16,438 nucleotides of DNA, from NCBI GenBank assembly GCA_964617625.1, contig CAZTZL010000057.1, positions 1 to 16,438 on the forward strand, in the 5' to 3' direction. This document shows, piece by piece, positions 7,680 to 14,317 of the stretch (within the stretch, counting starts at the first letter, position 1; the number at the start of each line of letters is the position of its first letter). The position numbers were made by a program, and so were the translations under genes. The notes under the pieces are model-generated. The model was not told the DNA's origin. It did no database searches and saw nothing but the letters and a program-made list of their open reading frames with translations. The stretch comes from CAZTZL01 sp964617625. GTDB taxonomy: Bacteria > Zhuqueibacterota > QNDG01 > DSAB01.

Positions 7680-9120
7680 ATGAACAAGTGTGGCATTTTT
7701 TTACAGATTGTGACAGTTGCTTTTATCACTATTGTTTCCGGTTGTGTTCGAAGAAACATTGAAGCCGATCTCGTTCTCAAAAATGGCAAATTCTATACGG
7801 TTTGTAAGTTAAAATCCCGTGTCCAGGCAATCGCAATCAAAGAGGACCGGATTTTATACACAGGATCAGATCGGGAAATCGAACGTTTTATCGGACCCGA
7901 AACCGAAGTGATAGATTTAAAGGGACAATTCGGATGTCCCGGGTTCAATGATGCACATTGCCATTTTTTTGAAAACGGCTTTCGTACTACAAAAATTGAT
8001 TTCCACGGTATTGCCACAATGCGGGACCTTCAAAGATGTATTTTGCACGCCTTGCGAAAATTACCACCGGGATCCTGGCTTGTCGGACAGGGATGGGATC
8101 AAAATTTGCTCCCCGGAGGGCAATGGCCCACACGGCGGGATCTGGATATCGTTTGTCCCAATGTGCCGATCTTTCTTGAACGGATATACGGCCATTCGGC
8201 TTTGGTGAACAGGAAAGCGCTTCAAATCGCAAACATCACGAAAGAGACGCCCGATCCGCCGGGGGGTGAAATTGTAAAAGATCCCATTACCGGAATACCT
8301 ACAGGTATTCTTAAAGAGAGTGCCATGCAGCTTGTTTCTCAATACATTTCCCAGCCGTCCGATGAAGAGATTGGAGAATCCGTTGAAAAGGTGCTGGAAC
8401 AGGCTTTGAAATTTGGAATCACAAGTGTTCAGGATTACAGTCCGGAAACAGTCCATAAAATCTATGATAAATTTTTAAAGGAAAACAGGCTGACCTGCCG
8501 GATATCACTCTGGTTCCCTTTACAGGAAAACCTGAAAGCCTACACTAAATTNNNNNNNNNNNNNNNNNNNNNNNNNNNNNNNNNNNNNNNNNNNNNNNNN
8601 NNNNNNNNNNNNNNNNNNNNNNNNNNNNNNNNNNNNNNNNNNNNNNNNNNNCGAATTGGGTGTTGTTGCTTCCATGCAGCCCGCTTATTGTATGGAAGAT
8701 ATTCTGCGGGCAGAGGAACTTATCGGGCGTCAGCGGTGTAGATATGTAGATGCATGGAAATCACTCAGGAATTCCGGAGTCATTCTTGCTTTTGGCACGG
8801 ATTGTCCTTTCATGCCCATGGATCCGATGCTGAGCCTCTATATGGCTGTGACCCGGCAGGATACGACAGGTTATCCACCGGGAGGGTGGTTTGCAGAGGA
8901 AAGGATGACGATTGAAGAAGCCGTTGAGGCATATACTTTGGGATCGGCATACGCGGAATTTATGGATCATGAAAAAGGATCGCTTGAATCCGGAAAGCTG
9001 GCAGATATCATTATTTTGAACAGGGATCTACTGGAAATCCCGGCCAAAGAAATATTGGAAACTGAAGTTGTTTATACGATTTTAGGGGGAAAAGTAGTCT
9101 ACCACAGAGGAGACGATTGA
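7680..9120 (+). CDS. Lipoprotein amidohydrolase, YtcJ-like amidohydrolase-3 family, interrupted by assembly gap
   Basis: The N-terminal part (290 codons up to 8551) and C-terminal part (frame starting with Glu at 8653, stop 9118-9120) belong to one metal-dependent hydrolase. Residues 1-22 form a lipoprotein signal: a hydrophobic run then VSGC, so Cys22 is probably lipidated and the enzyme faces the periplasm. Family landmarks are LVLKNGKFYT, GCPGFNDAHCHF with metal ligands His93 and His95, WLVGQGWDQ, YGHSALVNRKAL and GITSVQDYS. After the gap come ELGVVASMQPAY, AFGTDCPFMPMDP (catalytic Asp in GTD) and the closing strand region with KLADIIILNRDL and VVYTILGGKVVYHRG. The missing piece should carry the remaining metal-binding His residues. 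The two sides are in different frames if the gap is taken as exactly 100 bases; YtcJ-like proteins of about 520-580 residues suggest 250 or more bases are missing. Start ATG 7680 is chosen for the lipoprotein signal and the upstream GGGTGGG; the frame opens at 7605. Substrate unknown (amides or carbamates in the family). Confidence 0.85.
8552..8651. other. Assembly gap (100 N) inside the amidohydrolase gene
   Basis: There are exactly 100 N. The coding frame differs by one on the two sides and part of the expected domain is absent, so 100 is most likely a placeholder and not the real length. Confidence 0.95.
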
Positions 9121-9237
9121 AGTAAGATTTTATTATTTATCATTGGTCTCCAATTAAGAAAATATAAAACGTCATTAAAGCTTTGATAAGACGTGATGTG
9201 AAAATAAAAACACCATCGTTCATTATTATTTTTATAT

Positions 9238-9261
9238 GCCACTTTTTTTAAAAAAAGTGGC
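9238..9261. repeat. Perfect 24-base palindrome
   Basis: GCCACTTTTTTT (9238-9249) is followed without a loop by its exact complement AAAAAAAGTGGC (9250-9261). Neither strand has a T-tract after it and the stem centre is only A-T, so it is a poor intrinsic terminator. It may be a dispersed palindrome or a protein-binding site. Confidence 0.7.
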
Positions 9262-9272
9262 TCAAAAAACTT

Positions 9273-9462
9273 GCGGCTAACGAAAAATCTCCTGAAAATG
9301 CCGGTTCGTTCATTGAAGGAATTGAACTTTTCCCGTTTTGTTGATTGTATTTATAAATTATTGAAACGGGATTCAGACAGCAATTCCTTCCCGTTCCCGC
9401 AAAGATGGGAACGGACGTGAACTCACCGTCATTTCCCGAGACGGAGATTTTTCGAATGCCGC
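9273..9462. repeat. Nested inverted-repeat element, about 190 bases
   Basis: The outer arms are 9273-9292 and 9443-9462 (17 of 20 matching), with a perfect 12-base core CGAAAAATCTCC at 9281-9292. Further in, GAAAATGCCGG (9294-9304) matches the complement of 9427-9437 in 9 of 11. Next, GAAGGAATTG (9315-9324) pairs perfectly with 9381-9390 and TCCCGTTT (9331-9338) perfectly with 9364-9371. A separate perfect hairpin, CCGTTCCC (9391-9398) with GGGAACGG (9407-9414), lies inside. The whole could fold into a long branched hairpin. It may be a decayed miniature transposable element or a structured RNA. Confidence 0.6.
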
Positions 9463-9476
9463 GGTAGAAAATGTTT

Positions 9477-9557
9477 TTGCGAGCATCTTTTTGCGAAGCA
9501 ATCCAATTAATTTTGAGCGTAAACTATGAGATTACCACGTCGCTCTGCTTCTCGCAA
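9477..9557. repeat. Imperfect inverted repeat with TTGCGAG ends
   Basis: TTGCGAG (9477-9483) is the exact complement of CTCGCAA (9551-9557). Inside, GCGAAGCAATC (9493-9503) imperfectly matches the complement of the region beginning GATTACCACG at 9530. The TTGCGAG...GAAGCAATC pattern resembles a dispersed palindrome I recall from many bacterial genomes. It encodes nothing. Confidence 0.55.
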
Positions 9558-9712
9558 CGACATAAAATAGACTTTTGATACAACTCCGGAATATTGCTTG
9601 AGCACAATATAAAATACTTGCAATTACTTAAGGTGATTGAATGATTTTAGCCAGACACTCATGTATAGAAAACAAAAATATTCAAACCATTATATAAATA
9701 GTGATACCGTAC

Positions 9713-9719
9713 AAAGGAG
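9713..9719 (+). promoter_or_regulatory. Ribosome binding site deciding the P5C dehydrogenase start
   Basis: AAAGGAG lies seven bases before ATG 9727. The upstream in-frame TTG at 9637 has no comparable site and would add 30 residues unlike the family, so 9727 is chosen. Confidence 0.8.
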
Positions 9720-9726
9720 TTGTGTT

Positions 9727-11358
9727 ATGATAAATAGCACGTTTAAAATTACAAAACCGATCAATGAACCCATGTTATCTTACAAACCGGGAAGTCCGGA
9801 GAAAAAGGAATTAAAATCCAAACTTGCCCAGATGAAGAATTATCAAATCGAGATTCCTATTCTCATTGGCGGAAAGGAAATAAAAACGGGCGATCTCGCC
9901 GATTGCCGGTGTCCGCACGATCACAATCATATTCTGGGCCGGTATCATAAAGCCGGCGAAAAAGAAGTTCAAATGGCGATTGATGCCGCTTTACAGGCCA
10001 GGAAAATATGGGCGGAAATGAGCTGGGAAGCCCGATTTTCGATTTTCCTTAAAGCCGCTGATTTATTGGCCGGCCCGTGGCGAGCTCTTGTGAATGCGGC
10101 GAATATGCTCAATGCCAGCAAAACCGCCTATCAGGCGGAGATCGATTCAGCCTGTGAATTAATCGATTTTTACCGGTTTAATCCCTACTATGCCCAGGAA
10201 ATTTATAAACAGCAGCCGGATTCCTCCAAAGCAAACTGGAATGTCATGGAATATCGGCCTCTCGAAGGTTTTGTATTTGCCATCACACCTTTCAACTTTG
10301 CCTCGATTGCCGGCAATTTGCCAACGTCACCTGCAATCATGGGCAATGTGGTTTTATGGAAGCCGGCTTCATCCACAGTGTATGTTGCCTATCATATTAT
10401 GAAACTTCTTCAGGCCGCCGGATTGCCGGACGGTGTGATCAATATGGTGCCCGGACCGGGCGGTTCGGTTGGAAATCCGGTCATGGCCAGCCCATACCTT
10501 TCCGGTATACATTTTACGGGGTCCACAGCTGTGTTTCAGGGAATATGGAAAACAATCGGCGCAAACATTGCCAATTACAAAACATATCCGAGAATTGTCG
10601 GTGAAACCGGCGGCAAGGATTTTATTTTTATGCATCCGTCCGCCGATATCGATGAAACAGCCACGGCAATGGTCCGGGGCGCTTTCGGATTTCAGGGCCA
10701 GAAATGTTCTGCGGTTTCCCGTGTGTATATTCCCAAATCCGTCTGGCCCAAATTGAAGAAGCGTGTTCTCGAAATGGTGAATCAGATCAAAATGGGCAGC
10801 CCGGAAGATTTTACCAACTTTATGTGCGCGGTCATTGACAGCTCGGCGTTTCGCACAATTTCCGGTTATATTGATTTTGCCAGGAAAGCTTCCGAGGCCC
10901 GGCTGCTTTGCGGCGGAAATTATGATGATTCAAAGGGGTACTTTATCGAGCCGACGATTATCGAGGTGTCCGATCCGAAATTTAAAACCATGCAGGAAGA
11001 AATCTTCGGTCCGGTGCTTACCATTTATGTCTATCCGGACAAGGAATATGAGAAGACACTGCATCTCTGCGATGCAACTTCCCCTTACGCACTGACAGGA
11101 TCGATTTTCGCAAAAGACCGTTCGGCCATTCTTCTTGCGACAAATATTTTACGCAACGCGGCCGGTAATTTTTATATCAATGACAAGCCCACAGGGGCAG
11201 TTGTCGGCCAGCAGCCTTTTGGCGGAGCGAGGGCCTCCGGGACGAATGACAAGGCCGGCAGTATCATCAATCTTCAGCGCTGGGTTTCTCCGAGAACAAT
11301 CAAGGAAAATTTTCTTCCGCCTAAGTCTTTTGAATATCCGCACATGGGTGAAGAGTAA
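9727..11358 (+). CDS. L-glutamate gamma-semialdehyde (1-pyrroline-5-carboxylate) dehydrogenase
   Basis: This NAD(P)-dependent aldehyde dehydrogenase oxidises glutamate semialdehyde, the open form of P5C, to glutamate. It is the last step of proline and ornithine/arginine breakdown. The 543 residues match the stand-alone ALDH4A1-like class rather than the large bifunctional PutA. Visible landmarks are PFNF (188-191) with the oxyanion Asn190, WKPASS (211-216) in the cofactor site, FTGSTAVFQ (263-271), ETGGKDF with general base Glu293, and GFQGQKCSAVSR with catalytic Cys327. The C-terminal stretch RNAAGNFYINDKPTG followed by GQQPFGGARASGTNDKAGS is nearly diagnostic for this subfamily. No proline dehydrogenase gene lies in the window, so it may pair with a distant one or act on arginine-derived P5C. 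It appears to stand alone, with a repeat-filled region upstream and an intrinsic terminator downstream. The family is often named pruA, rocA or putA-C, so I leave the symbol empty. Confidence 0.95.
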   Translation: MINSTFKITKPINEPMLSYKPGSPEKKELKSKLAQMKNYQIEIPILIGGKEIKTGDLADCRCPHDHNHILGRYHKAGEKEVQMAIDAALQARKIWAEMSWEARFSIFLKAADLLAGPWRALVNAANMLNASKTAYQAEIDSACELIDFYRFNPYYAQEIYKQQPDSSKANWNVMEYRPLEGFVFAITPFNFASIAGNLPTSPAIMGNVVLWKPASSTVYVAYHIMKLLQAAGLPDGVINMVPGPGGSVGNPVMASPYLSGIHFTGSTAVFQGIWKTIGANIANYKTYPRIVGETGGKDFIFMHPSADIDETATAMVRGAFGFQGQKCSAVSRVYIPKSVWPKLKKRVLEMVNQIKMGSPEDFTNFMCAVIDSSAFRTISGYIDFARKASEARLLCGGNYDDSKGYFIEPTIIEVSDPKFKTMQEEIFGPVLTIYVYPDKEYEKTLHLCDATSPYALTGSIFAKDRSAILLATNILRNAAGNFYINDKPTGAVVGQQPFGGARASGTNDKAGSIINLQRWVSPRTIKENFLPPKSFEYPHMGEE

Positions 11359-11412
11359 TAGTATACTGCTGGGATAGAATACCATTCCATAATTAAAAAC
11401 AAACTTTGTATG

Positions 11413-11446
11413 ATAGCCGGAGAATTGAAGATCCCGGCTATTTTAT
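11413..11446 (+). terminator. Intrinsic terminator after P5C dehydrogenase
   Basis: ATAGCCGG (11413-11420) pairs with CCGGCTAT (11434-11441) around a 13-base loop. TTTATT follows, giving a GC-containing stem plus T-rich tail about 55 bases after the stop codon. Confidence 0.75.
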
Positions 11447-11505
11447 TCAATGGCATGGTACTTGCAATAAAATGAATGATTTATAATCTGTTTTTTGTCT
11501 ATTTC

Positions 11506-11510
11506 GGAGG
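11506..11510 (+). promoter_or_regulatory. Ribosome binding site of the secreted protein gene
   Basis: GGAGG lies four bases before ATG 11515 and supports it over the in-frame ATG at 11476. A TATAAT at 11482-11487 would put transcription start near 11494, also favouring 11515, but no well spaced -35 is visible. Confidence 0.7.
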
Positions 11511-11514
11511 ATTT

Positions 11515-12868
11515 ATGAGGTTTTTCAAAAAGCATCTTCCATCTCTCTTGTTTTTCAGTATGGTCGTCATCTTAACTGGTATTTTGTTCCAGAGCCGGTG
11601 CACTTTTCAGTCCCCGAGCAAACCTGTCTGGCAGGTTCAGCTTGAAGTTCCTTTGATTAATCGTGTTTTTTCGATGGAAGAATTCATTGACGATACGGAT
11701 GAACTCACCCTGGATTCGGCAGCGCAGGAAATCCTTTTTACATTTGAACAGGAAATCGATACGATGCTGGTGGGTGAATATTTGAGCGTTAATAGTATCA
11801 CGATCGATAAAACATATCCACTTGGAAGTATTCCTGATTCGGTTGCCACGCCGGATTCAATGATCATCGAAAGAGGGGAAATTAAAAAGGGAAGCGTTNN
11901 NNNNNNNNNNNNNNNNNNNNNNNNNNNNNNNNNNNNNNNNNNNNNNNNNNNNNNNNNNNNNNNNNNNNNNNNNNNNNNNNNNNNNNNNNNNNNNNNNNAC
12001 CATTCCTGAAGAAATCCAGGGATTGAAAATTGCTTCCGCAGATATGCAGTTGAAACTGATGAACGGAATTCAGGCGCCGGGCTCAATGAATTTATGGATC
12101 GAAGGAACCAATGATAATTCAGTGCAAGCCGTTCTTCATATCAATAATGACATCAATGCTTCACCGGGTCCCGGGGAGGTCGGCGAAACAACGATTGATA
12201 CCAGTGTGACGGATTTTATCAATATTTTACCCAATTTTGTCCGATACTCGGGAACGATCAAAGTCGGAAAAGGATATGTTCCGGGCAGCAATCCGGTTGA
12301 AATTCGCGAAGATGATTTTGTAACAGGAACAGTGGTTTTCAGTGCTCCTTTGATCGTCGAGATCGAATCCAGAACCAATCAAGGCGAGGTGGATACGGTC
12401 AACATCGGCAAGAGTATACGGGATGTGGTTCGCGACAATCTCAAAGAGCTTTCCATTGTCACGGAAATCGAGAACCACACTCCATTGAGTGCAGAGGTAA
12501 GCCTCATCTTTTCAAAAACAGTGGGCGACAGCACATTGTATCAGCAGAGCCGGAGCAATCTGTTGACCATCGGGCCGCTCGAACTGGCCGAGCCGGAGCT
12601 TGTCGTTTCCGAGATTTCCGGCGGTGAAACAATCTGGGCCGTCGGCGAACCGGGAATCAGCCAGTGGAATCAGGTGTTGACCGAGGGAAGAGACACTGGC
12701 TATTTTGAAGAAGAAGAGATCTACATGGGAATCAAAATTGTTTTCAACGGTACTCAGGGGAAGCAGGTCAAAGTGATGCCGTCGGATTATATCCGCATCA
12801 AGGCGTACGGATCAGTTCAGGCATTGACAAAAATTCCGGAGAATGAAGAGGAAGGAGGCGGCGAATGA
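11515..12868 (+). CDS. Secreted protein of unknown family, interrupted by assembly gap
   Basis: I do not recognise a named family. The first part (128 codons, to the gap at 11899) starts with a signal sequence: MRFFKKH, then a hydrophobic run to about residue 25. Cys29 follows in QSRC, a poor lipobox. The mature N-terminus has KPVWQVQLEVPLINRVFSMEEF, an aromatic/IPL pattern I associate loosely with exported proteins of FCB-type genomes. The second part is 289 residues from 11999 in another frame relative to a 100-base gap. It is acidic and rich in beta-strand-like segments without a hydrophobic helix (for example MQLKLMNGI, GTIKVGKGYVPG, SIVTEIENHTPLSAEVSLIF, YIRIKAYGSVQALT), suggesting repeated beta-sandwich modules. 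An acidic tail (NEEEGGGE) ends it. The stop TGA overlaps the next start as ATGA (12865-12868), so it is translationally coupled to the barrel protein. Both being exported suggests joint function at the cell surface; that link is inference. Confidence 0.72.
11899..11998. other. Assembly gap (100 N) inside the secreted protein gene
   Basis: There are exactly 100 N. The reading frame before the gap does not continue into the frame after it at this length, so it is probably a placeholder of unknown true size. Confidence 0.95.
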
Positions 12869-14166
12869 GTATAAAAGGAGTGATCAATCTTGACAGCGCC
12901 TTTGTCCAAAGAGTCTGCCGAATCGTTTTCTCCCTGTTTGTCTGTTTGTTGATTCCTGCTGCCGGATTCGGACAAATGACTGCGAGAAGTCTGGGAATGG
13001 CGAATGCCTACACCGCACTGGCAAGAGGTGTGCATGCTCCTTTGTGGAATCCCGCGAATCTGGGATTGCCGGATAATCCGGGTTTTTCGTTGAGTCTGAT
13101 TTCTCTAACGGCAGGCGTGGAAAACAATACGTTCTCAAAAAGTTTTTACGATAAATATTTCACCGGCGGCGATGAGAATAACGAAATCTACTGGACGCCG
13201 GAGGATGTCCTTGAGATTTTAGGCCTCATTCCTGATGATGGTGTGACTCTGAATATTGGTGCCACGGTGCGCGCGTTTTCTTTTTCGGCGGGGAATTTTG
13301 CTTTGTCTATGGGTGCCAGTGTGCAAAGTTATGTTCAGATTGATAAGACGGTTCTCGAACTGCCTCTTCAGGGCAACGAAATCAACCAGACTTACGATTT
13401 CAGCGATATGGATGGCCGTGGCCTCGGGATCGGAATGCTGAGTTTTTCTTACGGTGGATTGGTTCCGACGAATTTTGCGGATCGTTTCGCTTTGGGAGGG
13501 ACGGTTCATTTTTACTATGGAGGATTCTATTCCAATGTCGATTATGCCCGGTTTTCATTGAAGACAGCAGATTACGGATTTGATATGAACGGCAATTACG
13601 AGCTCACCACCGCAATGGGCAAAATGGGTTGGGGAGCGGACATCGGTGCAGCCGCCCAGTTTGATGAAGGATGGACAGTCAGTTGTGCACTCGGAAATAT
13701 TCTGGGATCCATTCCGTGGACGAACGATGTGGATAAAGCTTATGGCATCTTCGAGGGAGATTCGATTACCATTGAAAATACGGATGACGCGCTCTCGGAT
13801 TCAAGCTGGTCTGTGAAGACGGCCTCGTTTTCCGAAAAACTGCCCGCGGTTTTAAGATTGGGATGCGCCTATCAGGAAGGACCGGTTCTGCTGACTGCGG
13901 ACTATATTCAGGGATTTAAAAAAGGGGTATGGGCGACTACCAAACCCCAGTTTTCATTCGGCACGGAATGGAAAGGCATCAAATGGCTTCCGCTTCGGGC
14001 GGGCGTGACCCTTGGCGGTGAAATCGGTTTGGGAACATCATTCGGTTTCGGGCTTTGTCCGGGGAATTTTGTGCTGGATTTCGGCATGCTGAGCCGGGGA
14101 TTTCTTTTCCCCGCTACCAGCAAAGGGTATGTGTTCGGATTTGAGATGGGTTTTGGTTTGGATTGA
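12865..14166 (+). CDS. Outer-membrane beta-barrel protein, PorV/FadL-like (DUF5723-type)
   Basis: The 433-residue product has a signal peptide (hydrophobic core about residues 19-33, likely cleavage near AAGFGQ). TARSLGMANAYTALARGVHAPLWNPANLGL follows in the mature N-terminus; the gene product's GMANAYTA...WNPANLG is the hallmark of the PorV/FadL-like barrel superfamily. The rest alternates Gly/aromatic strands with loops (LSMGASVQSYVQI, FALGGTVHFYYGGFYSNV, FGFGLCPGNFVLDFGML) and ends in a terminal strand GYVFGFEMGFGLD. DUF5723 is my best family guess, from memory. FadL relatives import hydrophobic molecules, while PorV shuttles secreted proteins in type IX secretion; nothing here decides between these. 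ATG 12865 overlaps the stop of the preceding gene, and GGAGG at 12854-12858 provides the ribosome binding site. A strong terminator follows, so these two genes form a bicistronic unit. Confidence 0.85.
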   Translation: MSIKGVINLDSAFVQRVCRIVFSLFVCLLIPAAGFGQMTARSLGMANAYTALARGVHAPLWNPANLGLPDNPGFSLSLISLTAGVENNTFSKSFYDKYFTGGDENNEIYWTPEDVLEILGLIPDDGVTLNIGATVRAFSFSAGNFALSMGASVQSYVQIDKTVLELPLQGNEINQTYDFSDMDGRGLGIGMLSFSYGGLVPTNFADRFALGGTVHFYYGGFYSNVDYARFSLKTADYGFDMNGNYELTTAMGKMGWGADIGAAAQFDEGWTVSCALGNILGSIPWTNDVDKAYGIFEGDSITIENTDDALSDSSWSVKTASFSEKLPAVLRLGCAYQEGPVLLTADYIQGFKKGVWATTKPQFSFGTEWKGIKWLPLRAGVTLGGEIGLGTSFGFGLCPGNFVLDFGMLSRGFLFPATSKGYVFGFEMGFGLD

Positions 14167-14204
14167 TCGGTTCAGTTTTCGAAGTTATCCATAATCAAAT
14201 TTTT

Positions 14205-14254
14205 AAAAGGAATAAAATGCCCACGGATTTGTGTTGACATTTTATTCCTTTTTT
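14205..14254 (+). terminator. Strong intrinsic terminator after the barrel gene
   Basis: AAAAGGAATAAAATG (14205-14219) pairs perfectly over 15 bases with CATTTTATTCCTTTT (14238-14252) around an 18-base loop, and further T residues follow. The stem is AT-rich but long, and the A-run at the left edge could let it work on both strands. Confidence 0.8.
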
Positions 14255-14262
14255 GCTATTTT
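14234..14262 (+). promoter_or_regulatory. Probable sigma-70-type promoter of the phosphofructokinase gene
   Basis: A perfect TTGACA (14234-14239) is followed after 17 bases by TATTTT (14257-14262), preceded by TGC as in an extended -10. The -35 lies in the loop and right arm of the terminator hairpin. Transcription would start near 14269, giving a leader of about 50 bases before ATG 14318. Confidence 0.55.
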
Positions 14263-14317
14263 TTGTCGATTAAAATTTGTGTGAATATCAATAATAATTA
14301 AAGAATGGAGATTGTAG

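Larger units (their letters stand above)
9121..9726. other. 606-base non-coding region rich in inverted repeats
   Basis: No coding region is convincing here. From left to right it contains an AT-rich stretch without clear structure (9121-9237), a 24-base palindrome (9238-9261), a nested inverted-repeat element (9273-9462), a second inverted repeat (9477-9557), and the leader of the P5C dehydrogenase gene. In the leader, TTGCAA at 9618-9623 is a possible -35, but no good -10 follows. Confidence 0.6.

Noticed and set aside
8656..9120. A separate small gene starting at TTG 8656
   Set aside because: Its sequence continues the C-terminal half of the same amidohydrolase family and begins in the middle of a conserved motif, so it is the other side of the gap.
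9238..9261. Intrinsic terminator of the amidohydrolase gene
   Set aside because: The stem has no loop and no T-tract on either side, and lies more than 110 bases after the stop codon.
9637..9726. TTG start for P5C dehydrogenase
   Set aside because: ATG 9727 has AAAGGAG at ideal spacing and gives the usual N-terminus; the extension has no family likeness.
11462..11487. Promoter TTGCAA with TATAAT upstream of the secreted protein gene
   Set aside because: The -10 is perfect, but the spacing is only 14 bases, so the pair is not a sound sigma-70 promoter; only the TATAAT is kept as a hint.
12023..12868. An independent gene starting at TTG 12023
   Set aside because: The frame is open back to the gap at 11999, and there is no ribosome binding site or signal peptide, so it reads as the continuation of the secreted protein.
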